64,000 nt of DNA. It comes from Isoetes taiwanensis. Taxonomy: Eukaryota > Streptophyta > Lycopodiopsida > Isoetales > Isoetaceae. Positions 1-10,653 of this stretch are shown here, in pieces; the stretch's first letter is position 1, and each line of letters begins with the position of its first letter. The stretch is taken from contig JAJEKV010000005.1 of the NCBI GenBank assembly GCA_021234155.1, positions 8,548,216-8,612,215 of the forward strand, given 5' to 3'. A program made the position numbers and the translations under genes. A model generated the notes under the pieces. It was not told the DNA's origin. It ran no database searches and saw only the letters and a list, made by a program, of their open reading frames with translations.

Positions 1-260
1 TCAATCCAAACTATATCTTCATCATTAGGAGTTCTCATAACTGTGCAAAAATTGGATATGCTTCCGGGATAGATGGCCAAGCTATTGTAGTCATTATGAT
101 CAAGATCGGAATCGATCGAGTCACCAACTTTATCATCCAATCATAAGTAATTTTTTTCTGCATGGTTCGATTATTTGTTCTAAATATTTCCACGAGTTGG
201 GTGCCTTTAACATCCCAGTTGTTACAATAGCTACCTGTGCCCGCAACTCCGCCATTATAG
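1..260 (-). pseudogene. partial gene fragment at window edge, product unknown
   Basis: The minus strand reads open from about base 150 to the window edge with an acidic, Ser/Asp-rich sequence (motif [15 protein letters not shown]). Just upstream, a second open stretch in another frame covers about 133-258 and begins [14 protein letters not shown]. The two pieces look like parts of one gene separated by a frameshift or a short intron. I do not recognise the family. The gene would continue beyond the left edge, so a complete annotation is not possible. It could also be a chance ORF, as no motif supports it. Confidence 0.25.
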
Positions 261-356
261 TAACAATAAAGGTGGAAAATGAAAAGTGTATATATACTTC
301 TATTCTCAATTGATTCGAAACGGAAATAGCCGGCAATTCATTCTGTTCTGGACTTT

Positions 357-381
357 AAAAAAAAAAAAAAAAAAAAAAAAA
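357..381 (+). repeat. 25-nt poly(A) run
   Basis: An uninterrupted A tract on the plus strand. It could be the tail of a retroposed sequence, but no matching target-site duplication is obvious. Confidence 0.8.
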
Positions 382-421
382 TTTTCAAGAAACCAATAAT
401 AAAAACAATCATTTGTTATTT

Positions 422-1045
422 TTAGCACCATGAATAAACCTGTTTGCAGCACTCCATATAGCAGGAATAGAGCATTGATCTATTTACAATTTCTAAAAAC
501 TCCAACGATACTGTAATCAGTGGTGGCATCTTCCTTTTTTAGTAATATCCATAAGTATGCCCTTCAACTTCTTCCAAAAACGAAATTTCTCTTTCACAAA
601 TGAATCACCACAGCTAAATCCGAAATTTTAAATTGTTGGTTGTCAGAATCCAAGATGCCGTGAAAATGTTTTTTTTTTTGCTTCACTCCTGTTTACTAAA
701 GCCAAAAGGTGAACCACATAAAATCTAGTAAATAGGATTCAACATTTTATGTGGTTCACCTTTTGGCTTTAGTAAACAGGAGTGAAGCAAAAAAAAAAAA
801 CATTTTCACGGCATCTTGGATTCTGACAACCAACAATTTAAAATTTCGGATTTAGCTGTGGTGATTCATTTGTGAAAGAGAAATTTCGTTTTTGGAAGAG
901 GTTGAAGGGCATACTTATGGATATTACTAAAAAAAGAAGATGCCACCACTGATTACAGTATCGTTGGAGTTTTTAGAAATTGTAAATAGATCAATGCTCT
1001 ATTCCTGCTATATGGAGTAGCAAACAGATTTATTCATGGTGCTAA
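422..1045. repeat. near-perfect 303-bp fold-back (inverted repeat, 19-nt loop)
   Basis: Left arm 422-724 and right arm 744-1045 are reverse complements with only a few substitutions and one short indel, about 98% by eye. They are separated by a 19-nt spacer. The arms end in ttagcacc and ggtgctaa. A transcript in either direction would fold into a long hairpin able to feed a Dicer-like enzyme. It could be a MITE-like fold-back element or a recent palindromic duplication. There is no clear target-site duplication and no coding sequence. Confidence 0.92.
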
Positions 1046-1664
1046 TGCATAAATTCGGCCTTGGATCCAAGGAGGCACATTGCATTACACCATGCAATGG
1101 CAAAACAAGGATGGATCAGCGTATGATGAACGCTTTTGAGCAAGGTTCAACATATGATGAATAAACTTGCATAGGTTTCCAAATGAAACGATGGGAAATT
1201 TAAAAGAAAAAAAAAAAAATATTAATAGGAACGAGCCAATGCTAATGCCCATGTAATGTACAGAAAATACTAACCACAGAAAATATTAACAGGAATGGGC
1301 CAATGCTAATGCACATGTAATATCAACTTCTTTCTAACATGTCGACATTGCTCTTTGAAACAAGGATTGCTGATATTCGATATTCGTGTGTGCATATTGA
1401 GCTTAAATATGAATATTTCAGCCATATTATTCTTGCATATGTTGTACGATCATGAAATTAAATGTGTTGCTACCCATAAAACGAGTTTAACATACAAAAA
1501 ACTTGCAGGCAAACTTGCAAAAGTGTAGTGTTTTTTAGTGTCTGTTGTGGACGGGGTTGGTAAATCCCATGATTAGAGCCATTGAAATTAGTTATGCACA
1601 AAGAAGCAACACAATTGTTTTTTCAACGTAACAAAAGACATAATAACTTTGACATTGTGTGTGT
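1046..1664. other. intergenic stretch with a small imperfect tandem duplication
   Basis: No credible ORF. An imperfect duplication of about 45 bp lies at 1217-1262 and 1279-1322 (core ggccaatgctaatgc). Nothing else is recognised. Confidence 0.4.
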
Positions 1665-2711
1665 GCCTCGATATTTAGATAAGTTGTCATGCAAGTAAAA
1701 GCATTTTGAGTAATTTCTTTTTGTCTAAGTTGTTGAGGTGTTTTGAGTAATTTCTTTTTTAATTTGTGGAGGTTTTCTAGAACGGTAAAGGGATGGGAAA
1801 TACCAATCCATACTTTGATGGTTTTGCTAACATTTGGTGTGTGCGATATTTTTACCTTTGACGCTGAACTTAGTGCTATTGATGTTTCAACATGTTACTT
1901 GGGGCAGACAAATACGTGAGGGTAACTATATTACGAAGTTGGTTCAAGGATTTATATTAGCGGATGCCACATTGTAGATATGGTAGTTTCACCATGATTA
2001 TATGAGTGCGAGATCAATGTGAAAAAACAATCTTGCACATCATGGACATCAAGAATTTTTAAGAAATCAATATAAAAAATAATCTTGCACATCATGGACA
2101 AATTCATAAAAATAAGAAATATTACCTTTTTAAACTGATAAAGAGTTGTCTACGAAGACATTGGGATGTTGACCCCTTAGCTTTGCATGGTTAAAATGGC
2201 TAAACCTTGATCTACGCATTTGAATATTCTAGGGCATAAGCTACATCGTAAGGTTGCACATCAATTAAGGGGTAAGAAAAATAGAAATATGAGTTTGCTT
2301 AAGCACTTTGTTTGACACAAAATGAAAAAAAAAGGGAAGAAGATATAATAAAATATAATAGGCTTTTATCGTCGAGGGAGATCAATCGGCCTATAATGTG
2401 ACTCTAGAATCTAGAGTAGAAGATGATGCATTAATACAACCATTAAAATTATGCACCTCGAGATCTCTTATTTTTTTTTTTTCCTTCACTAAAAACCATA
2501 TATTATTCCTCTATGACAAGACAATTTGATCTACCATGCAATGCTTGGTTGTAGACGTATATTTTTCTTGGTTTGCAAGTGGTATGCTTTTAGAGATAAA
2601 AGTGATAATGCTAAAGTCGAGGATATGTACTACCATAATTTGTTAAATTATTACTCAAAAGTGCGAATCTAGCAGTTTCGACCGAGCAATCTTATATCAA
2701 AACCTACTAAT

Positions 2712-2739
2712 GCTCGGCAACGCCGGGCATGTATACTAG
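2712..2739 (+). other. Helitron 3' terminus (hairpin plus CTAG)
   Basis: GCTCGGC-AAC-GCCGGGC forms a 7-bp stem with one G-T pair. It is followed by a short AT-rich spacer and CTAG at 2736-2739, then an A. A GC-rich hairpin about 10 nt before CTRR is the diagnostic 3' end of Helitrons. The matching 5' TC end upstream was not found. Confidence 0.7.
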
Positions 2740-2752
2740 ATTGTTAAAACAC

Positions 2753-3474
2753 TCTAGACTATATATATTAACATCCCATAGACAATCCTATGTGTACGTG
2801 AAAAAACAAATAATTCACATCTTAACTCTTACTGGTATTATTGTTTGCAATTTAAAAAAAAAGACGTGAAAAACTCTCTTATTGAACTTGCAAGATTTAG
2901 GGCCAACGTCGTTCCAGTTTGAGCGCATGCAATTTCTGCTGCGTCCAACTTTTGGGTCTAACTTTTGGTAAGACAATGGATGCGTCCCAAAGCCAGACAA
3001 TCCAAATGGTTGGTTTGTATTTGCCAAATCTATTATTTAGTCATGGACAACTCTTATTCTCGAGAGCTCAAGGAGTCCAAGGCATCAAAGTATTCATTCT
3101 ATCGAAGGATGGAAATGCTTCTGCAGATGTCGACAGATCAAGATATACAACATATCCTTTGAGTGTGAGTCTAATACTTAAAAACCTCTACTTCCAATTT
3201 CTCTTTGTTCTCAGTTAAATCTAAGTACCCTCCCACATTCCTTATAAAACATTATTTTCTTTACTAGAATTCATCCTTTAAACGTAAAATTAGGACACTG
3301 ATGATACTGTCATTAGATAAATTTCAACAACAAAAATAATTACAAAAGCAAAATAATGTCCATTCTTGCCAGTATCTACATGTGCTGTTGTTGGAAGTTG
3401 CAGATATGAAGGTTAAAGGCCGAGTAAAAATACACACCAGGACATTAGCCTGGCGGCCGGCACACGTTTACTAG
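2753..3474 (+). mobile_element. non-autonomous Helitron, about 720 bp, left-arm copy
   Basis: A Helitron-like 5' end starts with TC at 2753 (tctagactatatatatta). The 3' end is a decayed GC hairpin (3447-3461) followed by CTAG at 3471-3474 and then T, the base expected after a Helitron. Inside is a fragment of the helicase C-terminus, so the element is a deletion derivative of an autonomous Helitron. The equivalent copy in the right arm is 16440-17154 on the minus strand and has an intact hairpin. The base before TC is C rather than the usual A, which weakens the 5' assignment. Confidence 0.72.
2919..3218 (+). pseudogene. Helitron helicase C-terminal fragment (left-arm copy)
   Basis: The 99-codon frame contains SQSQTIQMVGLYLP, then LFSHGQLLFSRAQGV and IKVFI. 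These correspond in order to the conserved end of Pif1-type Helitron helicases (KSQGQTI..VGLYLP, then FSHGQLYVALSRG, then KILI). Upstream helicase motifs and the Rep domain are absent, so it cannot act as an enzyme. Lys-to-Ser and other changes at conserved sites mark it as decayed. It lies inside the small Helitron and just upstream of that Helitron's 3' hairpin, the normal position of this segment in an autonomous element. Confidence 0.82.
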
Positions 3475-3999
3475 TATATATTAAATTCTGATTTGGCTTT
3501 CCGTAAACCCTTTACAGGGTTGTCTTTTTTTCATTACAGAGATCGGTTCGCTCCACTTCCATGCTGGTCGGCAATCAGAAAGATTAGAGGTTCAGGTAGC
3601 TGCGAACAAAAATTAGTGGGGCAAGTTAATTTCTTTATTTTTTCTAATATGGTTTTTGGTGTTTGATGCGATCGAGCAATAGAGGGTCCTTCTCCCTTGT
3701 ACTTGTTTTCAGAGAATACCTATGGATTATGTTCTGAAGTAACATGGTGTACCTTTATGGATTTCGCAGCAGATCTGGTTTTCTTTTTCTTTCGATTTGC
3801 CTTTTTTTCTTTTTAGTCAATCATCCATTTAGAATAACCTGACCTTTAGTTTTGGATATTATGTAGTGTGGCCAATTTAAAAACATTTCACTCTTTTCAA
3901 CCATGCATGTGATGCACACTATGACCGCCATGTTTGATAAAATATTTGTCCCAAAAGGCATTCAAGGTGTCTTATATCTTCAGCCAACAAGCTCATAAC

Positions 4000-4176
4000 A
4001 TGACCAAAATCTCTAATTTTGCTTTTCTACTGGTGGTTTTGCACATTCTTTTTGCACAGACGTTGGGTGCTATGAGCAGTAAGCTACTAAACTTCAAAGC
4101 TGATCTAATTGAGCCGTTCTCTTCGTTCTTCTATCTTGAATTGCATGCACTCATTGCTTACGTTCACTGTGGATGA
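4000..4176 (+). pseudogene. fragment encoding a signal-peptide-like N-terminus (left-arm copy)
   Basis: From an ATG at 4000, the protein begins MTKISNFAFLLVVLHILFAQ. This has a hydrophobic core and an Ala-rich cleavage region (TLGA), as expected for a secreted or receptor protein. The reading frame stops after 58 residues. The right-arm counterpart reads on for 20 more residues because of an indel near 4160. No family is recognised in the mature part. It may be a host-gene fragment inside the duplicated block; sequence identity between the arms does not by itself show that it is coding. Confidence 0.3.
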
Positions 4177-4547
4177 TCAAGGTTCTGGTAAGATATTTGC
4201 ATGCCATGACATGCACATGGATTTGGCACTGCGATAACCTAGACCAATGTGATAATTTGCAACTAGGGAAACATTGCTTGCACTAACTTCTCCAATAGAA
4301 TATGAGAAAAAGATGTTTGTTGGAAAACAAATTAGTTCAGCTTGTGTGCAATGGAAATGGTTCACACCTGGATTTCAAGCAACTAATATCGTGATCAAAT
4401 CTGTTAAATTTGTCTATATTGCAACGGATTTCCCTTACATGCTTAGACAAACAGAGTTGTTTGGCTTGATAAAATTTGAGGTAGCCATTGCCTAACTTGT
4501 GGGCATTAATCTAAATTTCTGTGTTGCAGTTATCAATGTGTTGTTTG

Positions 4548-6192
4548 TTGTGACGCTCCCTACTAAATATACGGCTCGCAGCCGTACACTCCGTAGGAAA
4601 TCCCCCATCTGGTCCTCCGATCGCACGGGCCCTCCGTCTATCCCGCACTCTGGGATCACCTTAGTGCGGGAAGGGGACACGAAGGTGTCTTGCGCGCCCT
4701 TCCCCTATGGGACCGTCTCATAGGCCTCTGGCCTCCGTGGACGTTAAAATAAACTTCCTTCCTTCCTTCCTTCCTTCCTTCCTATCACAGCGAAAGCATA
4801 AACAACGTCAGAACTAGCAATAACAACACATCATACTACCTCGAAGGGTAGCTCATCCACATATCCATAACTACAAAGAAGGTAAACATATGCCATAAAA
4901 CATGAGAGCTCCTACCCATGGCTCCGACTCATAAGGAGGATGACTGACTGGCTAGGCCTCAAGATAGAGCAGACCGAGTCATAACAATGGCGGGGCTGGC
5001 TATAGACAATGGCTAGGGTTGACCACTCCATCTGCCCCTCCTGTGCATACTTTGCAGAATGAGCTAGATCGGGCTCTGACATGACTCTAGCCTTCCGGAT
5101 ACGCAATCCCATGGTATCACCCGTCGGGACTACTCCAGGTTGCATCTCGGCTAGAGAATCGTGGCGACACACGATTCTTCCCCGACTTAACCTTCCAAAA
5201 CAAGAGCCAAGCCAACACTTGCAACTCTTGAGAGGCAAGGCGACACCATTGCCCCGGGAGGTGTCGGACCCATGCCCGGCCCACACGAAGTGACCGACCA
5301 TAAGCCTAGCCTACTATGGGATCCCCAGTAGCCACGCTCAGCAGGGATCCTCCTTTCGTATTGCCTCTAGCCCCATTGTGTGGTGCTGAGTCACATCATA
5401 GCCCCCATAGCCCGGTGGGTTCCTATGCACAGGCCGCATAATAATAGGAACTAAGGGGTCTAAACTAGGAGCATACTACTAAGTAAGGCTACTAGGTCTC
5501 TACCCCCTTTCCCAATACAAGAGGAGCAAACATGATCAACCATCATCACATCACATCACATCATATCATGGTAACATCATAAGAACATCTTAACCTAATC
5601 ATACATATCTAACTTACAGTTAGGATTCCTTGATTAGGGTTCAAGATGTTCAACAAGGGTTCTAGGATGGCTCTACTCTAGATACAACATACAGACCCAT
5701 CTGGAGTGCTAACTTCCAGATGAACTACCATGACTCTGCTCCAAGAAGCACTTCCTCCCATCCCTGGCGTCTCCATTGCTCCTTGACGTGGTCGAAGTCG
5801 TGCTCCCTCTACGATCATGCACACACTTCGAGGGCTGCTGCACCCGGCTATGCTACGACGAACGATGCTCGAAACGGGGTTTCGGGCGCGTAGATGAGTG
5901 TTCAGGTGCTAGAGTCAGGAAAAGGGGTCTAGGGTTAGGGTTGAGCCAATATAGGTTAGGGTCCACATGGGATGCCACGTGGCACTAATAGGACGAGGCC
6001 ATGTGGTGGTTGCCCAATAGGATAAGGCCATGTAGAAATGGGTCTTATCCTAAGGTTATCTAAGTTAAACAATTAACTTAGATATATGCCCCTTGCCACT
6101 TCTAAGGTATACAAGGCTACATGTGTAGACTTGTATGGTGACGGGTCCAAGAATATACGTATTTATAGCGTATATTCCCCTGGAATGTCACA
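4548..6192. mobile_element. 1.64-kb insertion with TGTGAC...GTCACA ends (solo LTR or TIR element)
   Basis: The right arm of the inverted repeat carries the uninterrupted site (gttgtttgccatgg near 13025-13035). The left arm is interrupted between gttgtttg and tttgccatgg, so TTTG appears duplicated. The ends are TGTGACGCTCC and GGAATGTCACA, beginning TG and ending CA like an LTR. The first and reverse-complemented last 25 bases also share TGTGAC, TCC and AATATACG, which would fit degenerate terminal inverted repeats. No transposase or polyprotein is present. A LINE tail (4561-4783) is nested near its left end. Confidence 0.6.
4561..4783 (+). mobile_element. 5'-truncated LINE 3' end with (TTCC)n tail
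   Basis: The GC-rich stretch ends CATAGGCC, then CTCCGTGGACGTTAAAAT and a TTCC repeat at about 4754-4783. The same ending, with different simple repeats, occurs at 9400-9450 and, on the minus strand, at 13803-13850. The 9.4-kb copy is attached to a LINE ORF2 C-terminus, which identifies the family. The 5' limit of the fragment is uncertain. There is no coding sequence. Confidence 0.65.
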
Positions 6193-7064
6193 TTTGCCAT
6201 GGTAGAGTTGCATGTGGCTGATATGTTAGGTCAAAAGCATTCACGATTCTTCTTTCTCCCCAATATTCAACTTAATTTAGTTGTGTTCTGCTTTCATTTT
6301 TAGGGGTGCAATTAGAAAAGTCTTATGCAGAACAAGGGCAATTTCTATATTGTGTTGCACGTGAATATCCAAGGTCTCCTGCCAATTGGAGAAGGTTGTA
6401 TGCTTAAGCGGATCAACCTTGTTGGCCAGGTCAAGAGCTTGGAGAATCGGCTATAGAAAAAAGAAGCAACAGTTGTTATAGAGGAGTAAGACCTTTTCCA
6501 AGTTAGGTGCCATAGAAGCAGCACCGGTAGCCTGGGCATCAGGGGCAGCACATCTTCATTCTATTCTCAGATCCAGGCAGAGGTGGCATAAAAAAGGTTT
6601 GAAGAATGAACTTCCAATGTTCACAAAATTAAGTGTTGGACAACTAACTTCCTGTTCAAAAAGTATTAGGTATTTAATCCCTTATGTCTCAAATCCAATC
6701 CAGTTTGGTTCGTCCAAGGTAAATCTAAGGAGATCAATCAGGCCAGCTTTTATATTCCATGGTTCAGAGAAAAATTATCGAAGTTTGAATGGAGAAAAGC
6801 AACTAATGTCTACAAACATACGAGATGTCAGCAACATGGCGGCACTTCCAATTTGAAGCTGCACAGAGAACTGAATCTTAAAGTTGATGCATTAGCAAAG
6901 TTGATGCATTAATATTTGCTTGACTGCCTGGAACTGGTTGTTCTTTAGAGCTGCAAATTAAGTATGACATGCAAGGCAAGCTCAATCATAGCTAAGCTTA
7001 CATCTTGCACTTTAATTTCGGTAGATTTCGCTTTCTTAGAATTTTTTCTCATGGTTTCGTCTTC

Positions 7065-7256
7065 TCACATTCTTAACATGTTTAATAGGTCAATGAAATT
7101 TGTATCTAAAGACAAATTCAACTCGTGGAGTTTCAGCTTTCTAAGTGTTTCAGGCAAATACCCAAAAAGCATATTTGCACTCAAATTCAACTTGGTTAGA
7201 GGTGTTCCAATAGTGTGTGCAATGATGCCACTCAATCTGTTAGCAGAGAGGTTCAA
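7065..7256 (-). pseudogene. leucine-rich-repeat gene fragment (left-arm copy)
   Basis: The translation shows plant extracellular LRR spacing: LNLSANRLSGIIAHTIG, then LTKLNLSANMLFGYLPETL, then LHELNLS. The consensus is LxxLxLSxNxLxGxIPxxIGxL. Two to three repeats are visible, with no signal peptide, transmembrane segment or kinase. It is probably a captured or duplicated piece of an LRR receptor-like gene. The right-arm copy is at 12064-12220 on the plus strand and has a small internal duplication. Such fragments cannot function alone. Confidence 0.7.
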
Positions 7257-7575
7257 AACCTACAAATTCTTGCTTCCCAAGTCCTGATAAAGCATTGCTG
7301 TGCAAATCAATATATTCTAGAGATGTCTCATGTCTGTTTGATGTTCATGCATTGCTTCTACGCTATGATCGGTTACTTATGGCTGTCTATTCTATGCATG
7401 ATATCATGAATTTTATAGAATAGGATGTGTGTTCCAGAATAACTCATTTGCACCATGCAAGTAAGAATTGATCCTCCCTGTATATTATGTTACACATTAC
7501 AAGTTAGCCAAAATGCATATGTTGACATCTGAATGAATGAAAGACCTACAGAATACGATTATTTAATGTCTACTT

Positions 7576-8117
7576 GCTGTAGTCTAGCTGATCTAAGGGC
7601 TCATCGAGAAAGATTGCCCAATGCGTGTGAAGATGCATCACTCATTGGACACAACTGCTTGAATTATGTTCACACACACACAAAAAAAAAGGGGGGGAGA
7701 GAGAAAGTACTCCTTGACAATGGATGGTGTTGTGCTAGAAACCTTAACAAATTGGTTTGGGGACAATGCTATAACATCCAAATTTTAGATTATGACAACC
7801 ACAATACAATGGGCTTTTACACTAACCATTTCATTATAATGATTATATTGAAGCTCTACTCCATTCCCAATGCTCTACTCCATTCTCACTATAGCAGCTT
7901 TTACCATAGCTTCTAAATTGCCATTCTTATCCTCCTAGGCACCCATTCCTTGACAATAGAAGCAATTCACGTCATGACCATTGGCCATTGGACAAAAAAG
8001 AGAAAAAAAAAAGGAAACACAAAAGTCCCTTGAATCCAACTAATCTAGACAATCCAATCAGGAAATTGCAAAATATTAAAACCTTCCTACTCTCTCTTTC
8101 TATGGTTGGCCCATTGA
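7576..8117. other. unique spacer with CA/A/G simple repeat
   Basis: This spacer lies between the inner edge of the left arm and the first D repeat. A (CA)n-(A)n-(G)n-GA low-complexity tract lies near 7671-7702. The ORF crossing it is interrupted by the simple repeat and has no recognised domain. Confidence 0.4.
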
Positions 8118-8529
8118 TCTATCAAATTAAAATTAGGCCCTTTGCTCAAAATGCCAAACATGTTGTAATGTTTAAGCAGAGATAACATAGACAATCACAC
8201 TTAGTGCTAATCTATATTCTGAAAGTAAAATGTTGTCCAAAAGTAAAAGCTTCCAAAATAGCATCGATATGAAAGTCAATATTCAATTTCCTAAAGAGGT
8301 CTGGCCATGGATGCAGCAGCCCAGTAGCAAATTTCGGGAATCAAAACAGAGGTTTGGAGTAGAATTCCGACTGGAGGTCTGCAGCGATTTCATATTGGAT
8401 TTTCGCAAAGAAATGGAGAAGTAGAGGTAAGTTTTTCAAGGCAACTATTGTTTTTTCTTGGTCTCAATAATTGGCTAGCCACTATAGCCATCGGCCAGTC
8501 ACTCTAGCTCTAATTACGGTCTCTTTAGC

Positions 8530-9450
8530 AAGTCCACGGTCCCATATCAGATCTTGCTCCAGGAGACAGGCTTCCTTCCATTACAGAGGGCTGCGCTGGA
8601 ACGTCACATTATTTACTTCCAGAAGGTGGTGGCTATGGATGAAGCCCGGCTGCCCAACCTTGCTTTGGCAGTGGCGATGGGCCCGCAAATGACTCAAAGC
8701 TCTTTGGAAAGACAAGCAAGCCCAGTGGTTCTCGCTATGGAATGTGCAGGCACACAGATGTGGACCGGTGCATACACCGAAGGAACGCGCTGCCTTGAAG
8801 CAGTACTTGGATGCTTGCTTCATGGCCAAGCTTTGGGATGCAGAGGCCCTGTCACATGTCAAGGTGGCAAATTATCGACAGCCGAGTTAATCCCATGCTC
8901 ACGAGGGGCCCACACCACTACTCGCGCCCCATCCGCCCATGAAAAAAGCGCAGGGTGATTGCTTCCATTCGCATGGTGCACACCACCTCGCATTGAGACG
9001 AGGGAGATGGATTCGGGAGCCGCGTGAGGGCAGAGTCCGGCCGGTCTTTGCCAACGGGGCACCATTGAGGATGAAAGTCACGCCCTCCGTGCTGTCCGTG
9101 ATACCAAAGATATCCTGCCTCGGTATGCTTTCGGTTAGTTGTGCCCCATCGCCTTGCATGAGCTAATGAAGCACGGCCTCTGTAGGCTTGTTGGGATCAG
9201 ATTCTCCGGGAGGTAATGGATCTGTGGACTCGGTTATGCCCCCGTCTCGACATTAACCTCACCAGACTTGTGATTATGTATATAATCGTGCGATGTCGGC
9301 ATCCTTATTGCTACTAAGGTTTTTCCCAAAAACCCTTGGGCGGGGGTTTTTTAATCCTGGTAGTAATACGCCTGCTGTTCTCTCTTTGTACTTGGGTCCC
9401 ATAGGCCAGTTGGTCTCCGTGGACGATAAAATCATATTCTATTCTATTCT
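8530..9450 (+). mobile_element. 5'-truncated LINE insertion with (ATTCT)n tail
   Basis: The empty site is visible in D copy 2 at 18780/18781 (ctctttagc|atcattttag), which defines the 921-bp insertion exactly. It contains the end of a LINE ORF2, then a 3' UTR with a strong hairpin (9307-9367) and the ending CTCCGTGGACGATAAAAT plus ATTCT repeats. No target-site duplication is visible, which is unusual for target-primed insertion. The insertion is younger than the D duplication. Confidence 0.88.
8554..8958 (+). pseudogene. LINE ORF2 C-terminal fragment
   Basis: The first 45 residues (LPLQRAALERHIIYF, then VVAMDEARLPNLAL) match the post-RT region of the LINE at 31.6-32.1 kb (MLLAETGTVPIEIDALC, then LDPDRLPALAL). 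This shows that both belong to the same LINE clade. RT and endonuclease domains are missing through 5' truncation. The later part of the frame probably runs into decayed sequence. It has no enzymatic function. Confidence 0.65.
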
Positions 9451-10233
9451 ATCATTTTAGAAATTTTGAATGCAATTGCAGAAATCCAAATGTATCCAAG
9501 TTTAGATTGTGCAAACTGAAAGCCCCATTTTCTATTTTATTCTGTAGTAAGTAAATGAGTTTTTTTGCTTGTTCATGCTGTCTGATTATAGAAAAAAGAA
9601 AGGGTCAAGTTATGGAATTCATTTGAAGATCTAGGTGAATGAGCATTTTTGCTTGTTCAGGCTATCTGATTGTAGAGAAAAGATAGCTCATGTTACGGAA
9701 TTCATTTGAAGATCCTACTACTATAGATAAGTGACCCATTACTATTGATAAGAAGTGTTTTGTTTTGCTCTTTTGAAATGAGAGCTATTTTTAGTTCTAA
9801 AATGGCTCAGCTATAGATCAGCTATAGACAACCTACAGGTTAGTCACTCTTTCTTTTCGAAGCAGCTCATACAATCAATATTTAATGTTTAACTATTTGA
9901 ATCTAGAAAATGTACTTAGATCATGGCTTTGGACTAGAGGAGGCAATTTGAATCCTTGAAGAAGGTTCTGTGAGCAATGAGGGATGACACATTTAGTTCT
10001 CACATTGAGCTAAAGGTCATTCCAACCTTTCTTTCCACATTTTTTGCATATACTACATTTCCTAGATTGACTATTGAATGCAAATTTGTTGGATGCCGCG
10101 ATGGAGATTGCATGGATCCTGTATTGAGGCACCCCAGAGGGCATAGCTCTATTGTGGTGGCATGCAGAACTTGGGCAAAAAAGAAGCAAGTGCAAAATGG
10201 TTGGCTAAATAATGATTAGAGAAGTTTAAAGAC

Positions 10234-10653
10234 CATCCTAGTGGGTTCTGTGACACAACAGGAATGACGGTGAACCTGCAGAAAACTAAGCTCCTGGCAG
10301 TCCTCTCCTCGCAGCATGATATCCCAGATCTCTATTACAAAGGACAGAAGGTGGATGTTGTAAGGACCTTCAAGTATCTGGGAATCGACTTTTGCGCTAG
10401 CATGTTATGGGATGACTGTGTGGAAAGACGGGTCAGCGCGGGATGGAAAGCCCTATATGCTATGCAGAATAGCTGCTACAGAATAGACCTATGTGACTGG
10501 GCACGTAGAGCACACCTGTTCAGAGCACTCGTTGAACCAGTATTGTTGTATGGGCAAGAGGTCTGGGGTCTAGCAATTAGCAAGAATACCTGGGATAAGC
10601 TAGAGAGGGTGCAAAAGGCCTTCTTAACATTCAGCTTCTTTCCTTACTGTTGA
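10234..10653 (+). pseudogene. LINE reverse-transcriptase C-terminal fragment
   Basis: An uninterrupted frame from an ATG at 10264 encodes the end of a LINE RT: MTVNLQKTK, FKYLGIDF, then W....LFRALVEPVLLYGQEVWG and LERVQKAFLT. This order (primer-grip region, YLG motif, thumb/connection with LYG..VWG) is typical of non-LTR elements. It matches the equivalent part of the 32-kb LINE (NQYKYLGIEM, MLYRCQVWAP, LERVQKRFLV). The catalytic ADD box and everything upstream are missing. The fragment is cut at both sides, by the D repeat and by the Dof unit. Confidence 0.82.

Larger units (their letters stand above)
1665..7575 (+). repeat. left arm of a giant inverted repeat
   Basis: This arm matches the reverse complement of 11752-18246 almost base for base outside insertions. 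Outer ends are tgcctcgatattta (left) and the reverse complement at 18241-18246. Inner ends lie near the shared gaaagacctacagaat. Net shared length is about 4.2-4.3 kb. The left arm alone carries the 1.6-kb element at 4548-6192. It contains two Helitron 3' termini, a helicase C-terminal fragment, a secreted-protein fragment and an antisense LRR fragment. Confidence 0.93.
8118..10233 (+). repeat. direct repeat D, copy 1 (with LINE insertion)
   Basis: This matches 18368-19581 in the same orientation at high identity, from atctatcaaattaaaatt to gaagtttaaaga. Copy 1 is longer only because of the LINE insertion at 8530-9450. Both copies keep short ORFs of 64 and about 80 codons, but these have no recognised domain and could be chance. 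Position outside the right arm (copy 2) and inside the inverted repeat (copy 1) suggests a compound duplication history. Confidence 0.9.

Noticed and set aside
4274-4495. 73-codon ORF conserved in both inverted-repeat arms
   Set aside because: The arms are nearly identical overall, so conservation of a short ORF is not evidence of coding; no domain.
8230-8424. 64-codon ORF present in both D repeats
   Set aside because: Again explained by recent duplication; no motif and low complexity.
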